Positions 13,829-22,361 are shown, numbered from the stretch's first letter. The stretch is DNA of 27,868 bases from an uncultured Ruminococcus sp. (GCA_934463425.1 CAKSJP010000024.1:1-27868), one strand, 5' to 3'. Translations and numbers: made by a program. The notes: a model not told the origin generated them from the letters alone.

Positions 13829-14908
13829 TCAATAAAAGCGGTAGTCGGAAATATCAGACAAAAAGATCTGATAGGGGGAGAACAGGCTGTCATTCACGGC
13901 GGTGCGGCTGCTCCCGAAGGAAAGGGTCTTTCCCTTTTGGCAGCAGGGAAGCCGCAGGGTATACTGCACCTGCTGTTCTGTCCGCGAGGTGAGCAGCACA
14001 GCCTGATAAGCCGTGCAGAACTGCTGTACGATCTGTTCTTCGGGAGAGCGCAGCGCGGTGTCATAGAGCGGCTGGATTTCGCTGTGCCGCCGTCCGGAGG
14101 CCTCTGTCCCGTCCGGAGATGCGGTACAGCTCAGGAGGAGCTGTCCGCCCTGTTCCTTTGTCTGCCAGATGAGCCGGGCAGCCTGCGGGCAGGCGCGGCG
14201 GATCAGCAGGATCAGGCAGAGCAGGCAGTTCTGCAGCCGCCGGCGATTGGCAGAAATGCAGCAGGAGGACTCTGCTTTCAGCGTCATATGCATCGTGCGC
14301 CCCAGGACGTTTCGGCAGGAATCGACAAAATTCGACAATTCCTCGTCAGGAAAAAGCGTTTCGCCGGAGACCTCGTCTTTCTGGTAATATTTGAGCAGCT
14401 CCAGCTGCAGCATGGAGGGGCGCAGAAGGCGGCAGCAGTTCCCCTGGATGATATTCAGCAGCTCCAGCTGTTCCTCCAGCAGCATTCCGGAGTCTCTTCC
14501 GGATTCCTCCAGGCTGTTATAGAGGGCACTGACGGCGTTGGTGATGCCAAAGATCTTCTGCCGTACAGCGGCGATCTGGTTTTCGGCCTCCTGGCGCAGC
14601 TCCGGGCAGCTGAAGAAGATCTCGCCGGCAGAGGTGCGGCAGATCTGCACAAGGATCACCTCCTGCTGACCGAGACAGAGGCGCTCCTGGCGGACACAGC
14701 AGAGCGCATCGCTGTGGTACAGCAGAAAAACGCCCTCCTGAGGCGTGCCGTCCGGACTGCGCCTGGGCAGCTCCCAGGTCTCCGGCGCTGTTCTTGCCGC
14801 GCTGCCGTCGTCCGGCCAGAGCAGATCACCGTTTGTCTGATAGCACAGAACGGTATTTCCTGCCTGCTGAAGCTGCTGGCAGATCAGCTGTAAATCCTGT
14901 TGTTCCAT
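13829..14908 (-). CDS. Degenerate histidine-kinase-like protein, 359 aa
   Basis: The architecture suggests a sensor kinase: an N-terminal sensor-like region (1-105; CYQTNGDLLWPDDG), a two-helix segment (about 115-180) with IIQGNCCRLLRPSMLQLELL, resembling the second dimerisation helix of some Clostridia kinases, and a C-terminal region aligned with an ATPase domain. However, I see no HE[LF]RTP-type phosphoacceptor His, the N-box is replaced by RRRLQNCLLCLILLIRRA, and no clear DxGxG glycine box is present. It is therefore probably catalytically inactive or very diverged. There is no membrane segment and no adjacent response regulator. The ATG at 14908 follows GGAGGAACC. It has its own terminator at 13760-13801 and a probable promoter at 15025-15053. 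Confidence 0.6.
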   Translation of the reverse strand: MEQQDLQLICQQLQQAGNTVLCYQTNGDLLWPDDGSAARTAPETWELPRRSPDGTPQEGVFLLYHSDALCCVRQERLCLGQQEVILVQICRTSAGEIFFSCPELRQEAENQIAAVRQKIFGITNAVSALYNSLEESGRDSGMLLEEQLELLNIIQGNCCRLLRPSMLQLELLKYYQKDEVSGETLFPDEELSNFVDSCRNVLGRTMHMTLKAESSCCISANRRRLQNCLLCLILLIRRACPQAARLIWQTKEQGGQLLLSCTASPDGTEASGRRHSEIQPLYDTALRSPEEQIVQQFCTAYQAVLLTSRTEQQVQYTLRLPCCQKGKTLSFGSSRTAVNDSLFSPYQIFLSDISDYRFY

Positions 14909-14980
14909 GAAAATTGGTTCCTCCTTGCTGCGGATGCATTTGTCTCCGGCAATACCGTGCCGAGCCTGCCTGCCGGCTTT

Positions 14981-15007
14981 GCACACAGGCTTTGTGCGGT
15001 GCTGCCC
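14981..15007 (-). repeat. Leader motif shared with the phoH leader
   Basis: The plus-strand bases GCACACAGGCTTTGTGC (a small hairpin) followed by GGTGCTGCCCT resemble the 3' half of the phoH leader hairpin (GCACAAGCCTGATGCGGCGC then TGCCCT). Both sit just downstream of a minus-strand TATAAT, so both would lie at the 5' end of the mRNA. Confidence 0.4.
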
Positions 15008-15024
15008 TTGTATTTTATGCTATT

Positions 15025-15053
15025 ATTATACTACATATTTCAAATCAGGGAAA
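15025..15053 (-). promoter_or_regulatory. Probable promoter of the kinase-like gene
   Basis: On the minus strand TATAAT (15025-15030) is perfect; the best -35 at 17 bases is TTTCCC (15048-15053), which is weak. The 394-base gap between 14908 and 15303 holds this promoter, the shared leader motif and the gapA promoter. I see no convincing gene in it. Confidence 0.45.
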
Positions 15054-15186
15054 TAAAAAAAGGTGATAATTTTGTCCGCTTTTCAAACTTTGTGCATTTT
15101 GCATAAAAAGATAAGCTGTTTTTTGCGGAAAACGTGGAAAATAAGAGAACTTGTGATAGTCGCCCCGGGTTTTTTTGCGAAAGTGC

Positions 15187-15215
15187 TTGAATTTTTCTGC
15201 GGAATGGTGTAGAAT
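15187..15215 (+). promoter_or_regulatory. Promoter of gapA
   Basis: TTGAAT (15187-15192), a 17-base spacer and TAGAAT (15210-15215) leave a leader of about 80 bases ending in TAGGAGGT (15287-15294). Confidence 0.7.
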
Positions 15216-15302
15216 AGAACTATCAAGGAATCACTGGGGCAAAATCGGGCGTTGTCCGGGGATGTATATCAGTGCTTTCTAAATATTAGGAGGTAATTTC
15301 CA

Positions 15303-16340
15303 ATGTCAGTTAAAGTTGCTATTAATGGTTTTGGCCGTATCGGTCGTCTCGCATTCCGCCAGATGTTCGGCGCAGAAGGTTATGAGGTCGTTGCAATCAA
15401 CGATCTGACAAAGCCGTCTATGCTGGCACACCTGCTGAAGTATGATACCGCACAGGGCGGTTATGCAGGCAAGATCGGTGAGAACAAGCACACTGTTTCC
15501 GCTGATGACGAGGCTGGTACCATCACTGTTGACGGTAAGACTCTGAAGATCTACGCAAAGGCTAACGCAGCAGAGCTGCCGTGGGGCGAGATCGGTGTTG
15601 ACGTTGTTCTGGAGTGCACTGGTTTCTACACCTCTAAGGCAAAGGCACAGGCTCACATCGATGCAGGTGCAAAGAAGGTCGTTATCTCTGCTCCGGCTGG
15701 CAGCGATCTGCCGACTATCGTTTACAATGTAAACCACAACACTCTGACTGCTGATGACAAGATCATCTCCGCAGCTTCCTGCACCACCAACTGCCTGGCT
15801 CCGATGGCAAAGGCTCTGAATGACTATGCTCCGATCCAGAGCGGTATCATGAGCACCATCCACGCTTATACCGGCGATCAGATGATCCTGGACGGTCCGC
15901 ACAGAAAGGGCGACCTGAGAAGAGCAAGAGCTGGCGCAGCAAACATCGTTCCGAACTCCACCGGTGCTGCAAAGGCAATCGGTCTGGTTATTCCGGAACT
16001 GAACGGCAAGCTGATCGGTTCTGCACAGCGTGTACCGGTTCCGACTGGTTCTACCACCATCCTGACTGCTGTTGTTAAGGGCACAGACGTAACTGTTGAC
16101 GGCATCAACGCTGCAATGAAGGCTGCTGCTACTGAGTCCTATGGCTACAACGAAGAGCCGATCGTATCTTCTGACGTTATCGGCATGAAGTACGGTTCTC
16201 TGTTCGATGCAACTCAGACCATGGTTTCCAAGATCGCTGATGATCTGTATGAAGTACAGGTTGTTTCTTGGTATGACAACGAGAACAGCTACACCAGCCA
16301 GATGGTTCGCACCATCAAGTTCTTCGCTGAACTGGCATAA
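15303..16340 (+). CDS. gapA: Glyceraldehyde-3-phosphate dehydrogenase, type I, 345 aa
   Basis: The NAD-binding motif INGFGRIGR starts the protein, and Asp34 in INDL favours NAD over NADP. The catalytic Cys160 lies in [10 protein letters not shown], with the histidine in [10 protein letters not shown], and the end [16 protein letters not shown] is typical. The enzyme converts glyceraldehyde-3-phosphate to 1,3-bisphosphoglycerate in cytoplasmic glycolysis. Codon use differs strongly from the neighbours (many GTT, GCT, ATC, AAG and CTG), as expected for a very highly expressed gene. It is monocistronic, with its own promoter, AGGAGG site and terminator; no glycolytic genes follow. Nothing odd is seen in length or motifs. 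Confidence 0.99.
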   Translation: MSVKVAINGFGRIGRLAFRQMFGAEGYEVVAINDLTKPSMLAHLLKYDTAQGGYAGKIGENKHTVSADDEAGTITVDGKTLKIYAKANAAELPWGEIGVDVVLECTGFYTSKAKAQAHIDAGAKKVVISAPAGSDLPTIVYNVNHNTLTADDKIISAASCTTNCLAPMAKALNDYAPIQSGIMSTIHAYTGDQMILDGPHRKGDLRRARAGAANIVPNSTGAAKAIGLVIPELNGKLIGSAQRVPVPTGSTTILTAVVKGTDVTVDGINAAMKAAATESYGYNEEPIVSSDVIGMKYGSLFDATQTMVSKIADDLYEVQVVSWYDNENSYTSQMVRTIKFFAELA

Positions 16341-16360
16341 GTTTACGCTGGATTCCCGGA

Positions 16361-16378
16361 GACAGAGTGCGCTCTGTC
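16361..16378 (+). other. Perfect hairpin after gapA
   Basis: GACAGAG-TGCG-CTCTGTC forms a 7-bp stem 20 bases after the gapA stop, before the real terminator. No U-tract follows. It may stabilise the mRNA 3' end. Confidence 0.4.
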
Positions 16379-16398
16379 ACTGAATTTGCAAAAAAAAG

Positions 16399-16433
16399 AA
16401 AGCGGTATGGCGGCTTCGCTGTACCGCTTTTTC
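16399..16433 (+). terminator. Rho-independent terminator of gapA
   Basis: AAAGCGGTA (16399-16407) pairs with TACCGCTTT (16422-16430), followed by TTCTTT. The upstream A-run makes it usable in both directions. Confidence 0.85.
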
Positions 16434-16512
16434 TTTGTCTGGCGGCGGTCTCCCTCTCCTTTCCGGAAAGGCTGTTGTGAAAATGGATTTCCGTATTTTT
16501 TGGGAAAACCGA

Positions 16513-16542
16513 TTGACGGACTTTGGGAAAATGTGCTATAAT
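16513..16542 (+). promoter_or_regulatory. Promoter of the LRR-dockerin/GH43 unit
   Basis: TTGACG (16513-16518), an 18-base spacer and TATAAT (16537-16542) lie 32 bases before the TTG start of the first LRR gene. Confidence 0.7.
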
Positions 16543-16574
16543 AAAAGCAGTGTCGGAGAAAGGAGGTGGGGACA

Positions 16575-17990
16575 TTGCACAGAACCTGGCGGCGCAGCAT
16601 CGCCTGCGCAGGAGCGCTGCTGCTGATCATAACATGTTTTCTCAGATACGGCGGCGTTCTGGCTGATGCAGAGAGCGCAGAGTGGGAGGTCTATCAGGAT
16701 GCGGTCTATTATACTGTGACGGCGCAGAACGAAGTGACCATCAAGGGCGCGCGGCCGTCGGTGACAGAGGCAGAGATCCCGGCAGAGCTGGACGGCTGTC
16801 CGGTGACGGAGATCGCAGAATATGCCTTTAAGGACTGCACCCGGCTGAGGCGCGTCAGCCTGCCGGACAGCGTCCAGAGGATCGGAGAGTTCGCCTTTAT
16901 GAACTGCACCCGGCTGACAGAGCTGGTCATACCGGACACGGTGGCGCAGATCGGCGGCGGCACAGCCAGAGGAACGCCGTGGCTGGCATCTCAGACGGAG
17001 GACTTCGTCATTGCCGGACAGGGCATTCTGCTGGCGTATCTGGGCAGTGAGACGTGCGCGGCAGTGCCGGACGGCGTGCGCAGCATCGGCGGCTATGCCT
17101 TTGACAGCAGCACCGTACAGCAGGTGACGCTTCCGGCTTCTGTGCAGTCTATTGACGGATTTGCCTTTGTCAACTGCAGCAGCCTGCAGAAGCTGGAGCT
17201 TTCAGACGGTCTGGAGCGCATCGGACAGTATGCGTTTCACTGGTGCACCGCGCTGACGGAAATACAGATCCCCCATACGGTAAAGACCGTGGGGAATCAT
17301 GCGTTCAGCTATTGCAGATCTCTGAGGCGCGTGTCGCTTTCGGCACAGCTGACCCAGATCTCCAGTGCCATGTTTCAGGGCTGCTCTGCGCTGGAGGAGA
17401 TCGAGCTGCCGGATCGTGTGACGATGATCGCCAATCTGGCTTTTGACGGCTGTATCATGCTGAAAAAGCTGGTGCTGCCGGAGACGGTGGAGGAGATCGG
17501 CACAGGCGCATTTTCCGGCTGTACCGGGCTGCGCTGGCTGATCGTTCTGAACCCTGCCTGCCGGATCTCGGATACAAGTCGGACGCTGCCGGACACAGTT
17601 CCGGTCAGCGGCTATATCGATTCTACAGCCCATGTTTTTTCCCGGAAATATGCCCATCGGTTCCTGCCTCTGGACAGGCGGTGCGGAGATATCAACGGCG
17701 ATCAGGAGGTGAACGCCGCGGACGTTTCTCTGCTGCTGACGTATTGTGCCAAAACAGGGGCGGGGATCTCGGTGACATGGGATGATATTGCCCAGTATTG
17801 TTCGGATTATGACGAAAACAGCGTGATCAATGCCGCAGATGCCAGCGCATTGCTTGTCTGCATTGCGAGAGAGGGCGTTGGATTTTCTGAACTGAAATCG
17901 GAAGAATGGCGGATGGAGAAAGGAGTGCTTCTGCATGCAGAGGAAGAGGTGGAGACAGATCGCAGCGTGTCTGACGGCCTGCTGTCTTAG
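16575..17990 (+). CDS. Secreted BspA-type LRR protein with dockerin, 471 aa
   Basis: The TTG at 16575 is chosen because AGGAGG (16561-16566) is eight bases upstream; a GTG at 16566 overlaps that site. A signal peptide (basic MHRTWRR, hydrophobic ACAGALLLIITC, cleavage near LADA) is followed by about ten BspA/LRR_5 repeats (about 60-345) of the type IGEFAFMNCTRLTELVIPDT. Residues about 369-432 form a type I dockerin with two F-hand calcium loops, DINGDQEVNAAD and DYDENSVINAAD. Dockerins dock proteins on cohesin scaffoldins, so this is probably a cellulosome-associated, non-enzymatic surface protein, perhaps adhesive. About 40 residues follow the dockerin and overlap the next gene by 56 bases. 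There is no catalytic domain. Confidence 0.93.
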   Translation: MHRTWRRSIACAGALLLIITCFLRYGGVLADAESAEWEVYQDAVYYTVTAQNEVTIKGARPSVTEAEIPAELDGCPVTEIAEYAFKDCTRLRRVSLPDSVQRIGEFAFMNCTRLTELVIPDTVAQIGGGTARGTPWLASQTEDFVIAGQGILLAYLGSETCAAVPDGVRSIGGYAFDSSTVQQVTLPASVQSIDGFAFVNCSSLQKLELSDGLERIGQYAFHWCTALTEIQIPHTVKTVGNHAFSYCRSLRRVSLSAQLTQISSAMFQGCSALEEIELPDRVTMIANLAFDGCIMLKKLVLPETVEEIGTGAFSGCTGLRWLIVLNPACRISDTSRTLPDTVPVSGYIDSTAHVFSRKYAHRFLPLDRRCGDINGDQEVNAADVSLLLTYCAKTGAGISVTWDDIAQYCSDYDENSVINAADASALLVCIAREGVGFSELKSEEWRMEKGVLLHAEEEVETDRSVSDGLLS

Positions 17991-20460
17991 CGTGTTCTGT
18001 CTCTTTGGCACTGTGGGGGGAGCCACAGCTGCTGATACAAAAATATCGTCTGAAGAGCATCTTGCAGACGGGATCCGGTATACCCTGGATGTGGTGGGAA
18101 ACGCTACGGCAGTGGGGTCGGAGAAGCAGGATGCAGAGGCTCTGGAGATCCCGGAGACGGTGGACGGACACCCGGTGACTGCCATCGGCGCAAACAGCTT
18201 TTGCGGCATGGCTGCCCTGCGGACGGTGACCATTCCCGCGACAGTCACAAAGCTGGGCACCGGTGCGTTTTCTCAGTGCAGTGCGCTGCATACGGTGGAC
18301 GGCGGCGCGGGACTGGAGACAGTGGGCGCAGACGTTCTGGCAGAGACGCAGTGGCGCGCAGACCGTGCCCTGACGGTAGCCGTGCTCGGCGGACGGGCGG
18401 TCGTTTCAGTGCCGGAGGAGCAGGAGGTGACGATCCCGGAGGGCGCGGCTGTGCTGGCAGATGCGCTGTTTCAGGATCATGTCTCTCTGAAGCATGCGGT
18501 GCTGCCGGACGGTCTGGTCAGCATCGGGGCATACTGCTTTTCCGGCTGTATGGGAATGGAGGAGATCGCTCTGCCGAACAGCATCCGGGAGATCCGGGAG
18601 TATGCCTTTTCCGGCTGCGGCGCGCTGAAGCGGGCAGATCTGCCGGCATCCCTGCTGTATCTGGAGAACCGGGCGTTTTCCGGCTGTTCCAGTCTGGAAT
18701 CGGTGCAGTTCGGCAGTCAGCTGCGCAGCATCGGCGATTCTGCCTTTCAGGACTGCGTGTCTCTGCGCATGGCGGTGCTGCCGGGCTCGCTGTCGAAGCT
18801 GGGGAGCAGCGCCTTCAGCAATTGTACCGCCATGACCATGGCACTGGTCCAGGGGGGCATGGAGACCGTCTCCTCCTATGCCTTTTCCGGCTGTTCCTCG
18901 CTGGAATATGTGATGCTGTCGGATGATATTCTGCAGATCGGGCGGAGCGCGTTCAGCAGCTGCACCTCTCTGCGCAGTCTGTCTCTGCCCGGCAGTCTGC
19001 AGAAGATCGGCGCTTATGCCTTTTCCATGTGCACCAATCTGACGAACCTGAGCCTGCCGGAGACGGTGGAGAACGTGGGAAAGGATGCCTTTTTCAACAC
19101 CGGATGGATGGCGATGCAGTCCGGCAGCTGGAAGGTCTGTGACGGCGTGCTGCTGGAATATACCGGTGGGGCGGAGTCCATTGTGATCCCGCCCACGGTG
19201 CGCGTCATCAGCAGCGGCTTTCTGGCGAACCAGACCAATGTGACAGAGGTGACGCTCCCGGTGGGCATGCAGACCGTCGCCCCCGGCATGTTCCAGGGCT
19301 GTGAGACCATCGAGACCGTGCACCTGCGGGACACCATCACCAGCATCGGAACGGCTGCGTTTCAGGACTGTATTTCCCTGAAAACCGTGACGAATATGGA
19401 ACAGGTGCAGGTGATCGGAAGCAACGCCTTTGACGGCTGTACCGGGCTGCAGGAGATACAGGTACCGGATGCCCTGACGGAGATCGGCGAGGAGGCGTTC
19501 CGGGACTGCACCAGTCTGGCGAAGCTGCAGTTTCCTGCCGGGCTGAGGGTGATCTCGGCGCGGGCGTTTCTGCACTGCACCTCTCTGGAAATGTCGGCAG
19601 ACGGCACGTCTCTGGAGCATACCGCCCTGGAGAACGTGGGCGCGCAGGCGTTTGCAGACTGCGCCAGTCTGCAGGCGCTGATCTTTCCTGCCAGTCTGTG
19701 CACCATTGCTGCGGACAGCTTTTTCGGCTGCAGCACCATGCAGGTGACCTTTCTGGGGGATGGGTACACCATTCCGGACGCTCCGGCGGTGTTCCCGGAG
19801 GGCACGGTGCTTCAGGGCACAAAGGACTCCGGGGCAGAGCAGTATGCGGCGAAGTATGGTCTGACCTTCCGGGAGATCGCCCCTGTGCCGGAAACCACCA
19901 CCACCACCATTGTCACAACAACCAAGGCAGAGACCACCAGAACCACCGCAGCTGTCTCTCAGAGCACAGGGAATACCGCGACAAGCATGACCCTGCCGTC
20001 ATTTATCACGGCGGAGTCTACAGTCACAACGACTGCCCCGGTCACAACAACTGTCCCGGTCACAACAACTGCCCCGGAGACCACAGAGACTACCCGGACT
20101 GCCCAGACCACAGCTGTCACGGAGACTACAGAGACCACGGAGACCGCCCAGACCACGGAGACCGCCCAGACTGCAGTTACCACAACTGCCACATCCACAG
20201 AAGAGACGGCTGTTGTGGGGGATGCCGATCAGGACGGCAGGGTCGGTGCGGCAGATGCGGCGCTGATCCTGATGGTCAGTGCCCGGATGCATGTGGGCTA
20301 TGACGTACTGGCGGACGGCACGGTGACGGAGGCAGTCCTGCGGTGCATGGATGTCAACCGGGACGGCAGCGTGGACTCTGTGGATGCCATGCTTGTGCTG
20401 CGGTACAGCGCTATGGAGGCAGCCGGGCTGGAGCCTGAACCCTTGGGGATCACGGAATAG
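17935..20460 (+). CDS. Secreted BspA-type LRR protein with Thr-rich linker and dockerin, 841 aa
   Basis: A signal peptide (MQRKRWRQIAACLTACCLSV, cleavage near GATAAD) leads into roughly twenty BspA-type LRRs (about 75-640; repeated IGxxAFxxCxxLxxVxLP). A Thr/Pro-rich linker (about 650-757) comes next and then a type I dockerin (about 760-832) with calcium loops DADQDGRVGAAD and DVNRDGSVDSVD. Compared with the upstream paralogue it has about twice the LRR length plus the linker. The ATG at 17935 follows AAAGGAG and lies inside the upstream gene, so translation is probably coupled. It is likely a cell-surface or cellulosome protein for substrate or host contact. Known BspA-type LRR proteins include adhesins; the ligand here is unknown. 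Confidence 0.93.
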   Translation: MQRKRWRQIAACLTACCLSVFCLFGTVGGATAADTKISSEEHLADGIRYTLDVVGNATAVGSEKQDAEALEIPETVDGHPVTAIGANSFCGMAALRTVTIPATVTKLGTGAFSQCSALHTVDGGAGLETVGADVLAETQWRADRALTVAVLGGRAVVSVPEEQEVTIPEGAAVLADALFQDHVSLKHAVLPDGLVSIGAYCFSGCMGMEEIALPNSIREIREYAFSGCGALKRADLPASLLYLENRAFSGCSSLESVQFGSQLRSIGDSAFQDCVSLRMAVLPGSLSKLGSSAFSNCTAMTMALVQGGMETVSSYAFSGCSSLEYVMLSDDILQIGRSAFSSCTSLRSLSLPGSLQKIGAYAFSMCTNLTNLSLPETVENVGKDAFFNTGWMAMQSGSWKVCDGVLLEYTGGAESIVIPPTVRVISSGFLANQTNVTEVTLPVGMQTVAPGMFQGCETIETVHLRDTITSIGTAAFQDCISLKTVTNMEQVQVIGSNAFDGCTGLQEIQVPDALTEIGEEAFRDCTSLAKLQFPAGLRVISARAFLHCTSLEMSADGTSLEHTALENVGAQAFADCASLQALIFPASLCTIAADSFFGCSTMQVTFLGDGYTIPDAPAVFPEGTVLQGTKDSGAEQYAAKYGLTFREIAPVPETTTTTIVTTTKAETTRTTAAVSQSTGNTATSMTLPSFITAESTVTTTAPVTTTVPVTTTAPETTETTRTAQTTAVTETTETTETAQTTETAQTAVTTTATSTEETAVVGDADQDGRVGAADAALILMVSARMHVGYDVLADGTVTEAVLRCMDVNRDGSVDSVDAMLVLRYSAMEAAGLEPEPLGITE
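19891..20210 (+). repeat. Degenerate Thr-codon repeats encoding the linker
   Basis: The segment is built of ACC/ACA/ACG codons with partial tandem copies, such as GTCACAACAACTGYCCCG near 20024-20076 and GAGACCRCCCAGACCACG near 20130-20170. It encodes the flexible linker before the dockerin and is probably variable in length between strains. Confidence 0.7.
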
Positions 20461-20518
20461 TTCTGACGAAAAATCAAAACAGACTCTGAGAAAAACAAAA
20501 ATCATGGAGGATATTTTT

Positions 20519-22036
20519 ATGCAGTATCAAAACCCGATCCTGCCGGGATTTCACCCGGACCCCAGCATTTGCCGTGTGGGAAAGGATTTTTATCTGGTGA
20601 CCAGTTCCTTTGAGTATTTTCCCGGACTGCCTGTCTATCACAGCCGCGATCTGGTGCACTGGGAGCAGATCGGCCACTGTCTGACCCGGAATACACAGGT
20701 GCAGCTGGTGACCGGTGCGCCCAACTGTCTGAACATCTATGCCCCCACCATCCGGTATCACGAGGGACGGTTTTATGTGATCGTCACCTGTGTGAACGGA
20801 GACAATCACGGCAACTTTATCATCACCGCAGAAGATCCTGCGGGAGAATGGTCGGATCCGGTGGAGCTGCCCTTTCCGGGAATCGACCCGTCGCTGTTTT
20901 TCGACACAGACGGCAAGGTGTATTATACCGGAACAGACGGCGGCGTTTATCTCAGCCAGGTGGATGTCACCACGGGAGAAGCCGTCGGCGAGCGGCACTG
21001 GCTCTGGCAGGGCACTGCCAACAACCCGGAAGGGCCGCATCTCTATAAGATCAACGGCATGTACTATCTGCTGCTGGCACAGGGCGGCACGGAGATGTGC
21101 CACATGGCAGTTATGGCGCGGAGCGCATCGGTGCTCGGGCCGTATGAGCCCTGTCCCCACAACCCGGTGCTGACCAATATCGGCCAGTGTCTGCCCATCA
21201 AGGCTGCCGGACACGCCGATCTGGTGGAGGATGCAGAGGGGAACTGGTGGGCGGTCTGCCTGGCAAACCGTCCGCTGGCGTATCCGTTCCGGCACAATCT
21301 GGGACGGGAGACCATGCTCGTTCCGGTAGTGTGGAAGGACGGCTGGTGCACCATGGGAGAAAAGGGCGCAGTGCTGCCGGAATTTACGGTATCCCAGGCA
21401 CCGGAAGCCTGGAAGCCCTCTGGTTATGTGCCGGGCAGCGCCGTGACAGACGATTTCTGCGGCGAGGCGCTGCACCCCATGTGGAATCAGATCTACAACC
21501 CGGTGCCGGGAATGGTGCAGTGTAAGGGAAACGGTCTGGAGCTTTATGGAAACGGCGTTTCGCTCTGGGAGGATGCGCCGAAGGCATGGCTGGGACGGCG
21601 GCAGGAGCACTTCTGCTGTACCGCAGAGACGGTGCTGGACTTTGTGCCGGCGCAGGAGGGCGAAGAGGCAGGCCTCACCGTGTACATGAATCCGGGGCAT
21701 CACTATGAGATCGCCCGCACCATGCGCGAGGGCGTGGACTGTGTGATCCTGCGGCGGCGCATCGGCGCGCTGTGGGCTGTGGAAAAGGCTGTGCCCTGCA
21801 CCGGAGAAAAGCTGACGCTGCGGCTCACCAGTGACCGCGCCTGGTATCGCTTCTCCTTTGCGGCGGCAGACGGCAGCTGGCAGGAGCTGGGCATCGGCGA
21901 GACCCAGTATCTCACCACAGAGGCAGGCGGCTGCTTCACCGGAAACTATATTGCCCTGTATGCTTCCGGCAACGGAAGGAATATGACCGCGCCGGCACGG
22001 TTTTTGCGGTTTGGGTATACACCGGGAGAAGAATAA
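20519..22036 (+). CDS. GH43 glycoside hydrolase (beta-xylosidase/arabinofuranosidase type), 505 aa
   Basis: The N-terminal five-bladed propeller starts NPILPGFHPDPSICRVGKDF, giving the general base Asp14. The modulator is Asp123 (GIDPSLFF) and the proposed general acid Glu171 (PEGPHLYK). A C-terminal beta-sandwich of about 200 residues begins near residue 307 (VTDDFCGEALHPMW), as in two-domain GH43 xylosidases. No signal peptide is present, so it probably acts in the cytoplasm on imported xylo- or arabino-oligosaccharides. The exact substrate cannot be settled from sequence. The start follows GGAGGATATTTTT; an upstream in-frame ATG at 20503 overlaps the ribosome site. It lies 58 bases after the dockerin protein with no terminator between, so cotranscription is likely. 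Confidence 0.95.
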   Translation: MQYQNPILPGFHPDPSICRVGKDFYLVTSSFEYFPGLPVYHSRDLVHWEQIGHCLTRNTQVQLVTGAPNCLNIYAPTIRYHEGRFYVIVTCVNGDNHGNFIITAEDPAGEWSDPVELPFPGIDPSLFFDTDGKVYYTGTDGGVYLSQVDVTTGEAVGERHWLWQGTANNPEGPHLYKINGMYYLLLAQGGTEMCHMAVMARSASVLGPYEPCPHNPVLTNIGQCLPIKAAGHADLVEDAEGNWWAVCLANRPLAYPFRHNLGRETMLVPVVWKDGWCTMGEKGAVLPEFTVSQAPEAWKPSGYVPGSAVTDDFCGEALHPMWNQIYNPVPGMVQCKGNGLELYGNGVSLWEDAPKAWLGRRQEHFCCTAETVLDFVPAQEGEEAGLTVYMNPGHHYEIARTMREGVDCVILRRRIGALWAVEKAVPCTGEKLTLRLTSDRAWYRFSFAAADGSWQELGIGETQYLTTEAGGCFTGNYIALYASGNGRNMTAPARFLRFGYTPGEE

Positions 22037-22075
22037 GCGTTCGGGGAGGTTTGAAAAATCCCTTTGTCCGTTTTT

Positions 22076-22208
22076 CTTTTCAAGGGGGACGAGGGACTCC
22101 TCCGCCCTAACGGGCACCTCCTCTAGGAGAGGAGGCTTTCTTTTGGCTCCTCTACAGAGGAGCTGGCAAGCCGTAGGCTTGACTGAGGGGTCTCTGTGAA
22201 TCCCCCTT
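22076..22208. repeat. Hairpin-rich dispersed repeat, left copy
   Basis: Bases 22076-22150 match 27794-27868 with one difference (A/G at 22109). The element contains several hairpins: GGGC-type arms near 22104-22115, CCTCCTC-TAGGA-GAGGAGG, GCTCCTC-TACA-GAGGAGC and CAAGCC-GTA-GGCTTG. It ends in a GGGG...CCCC motif near 22185-22206. From memory, this sequence style recurs as non-coding repeats in many Ruminococcus-type genomes. No open frame is convincing. It lies between the GH43 stop and its terminator. Confidence 0.8.
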
Positions 22209-22261
22209 TTCGCAGAGTATTTATCTTATCTTCACAGTTCTTTGATATTCAGGTTTCACAG

Positions 22262-22301
22262 GAATGGTACCAGTCTTTTATGGCGGCACCATTCTTTTTT
22301 T
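22262..22301 (+). terminator. Terminator downstream of GH43 and the repeat
   Basis: GAATGGT (22262-22268) pairs with ACCATTC (22288-22294), followed by TTTTTT. It lies about 225 bases past the GH43 stop, beyond the repeat element. Confidence 0.75.
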
Positions 22302-22361
22302 ATGCATTCCGCTGAATCCGGCGGTTTTCGGAAAAAACGGGAAGAAATTGCAAAAATCCTC

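Noticed and set aside
15074..15213. Possible 46-codon gene starting TTG after AGGTGAT, upstream of gapA
   Set aside because: It runs through the gapA -35 and -10 boxes, has random-looking composition and no promoter of its own; I consider it chance.
18406..19620. 404-codon minus-strand frame opposite the LRR protein
   Set aside because: It follows the LRR repeat period on the opposite strand and has no start site or protein features.
19891..20210. CRISPR-like repetitive DNA
   Set aside because: The repeats are in-frame Thr codons within the LRR-dockerin protein, irregular in unit and spacing, without unique spacers.
20474..22117. 547-codon minus-strand frame opposite GH43
   Set aside because: It mirrors the GH43 coding bias, has no recognisable domain, and runs across the repeat and the 3' region; GH43 has its catalytic residues and ribosome site.
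22076..22208. Insertion sequence or tRNA in the dispersed repeat
   Set aside because: There is no transposase frame, no terminal inverted repeats with target duplication visible, and no cloverleaf; only serial small hairpins.
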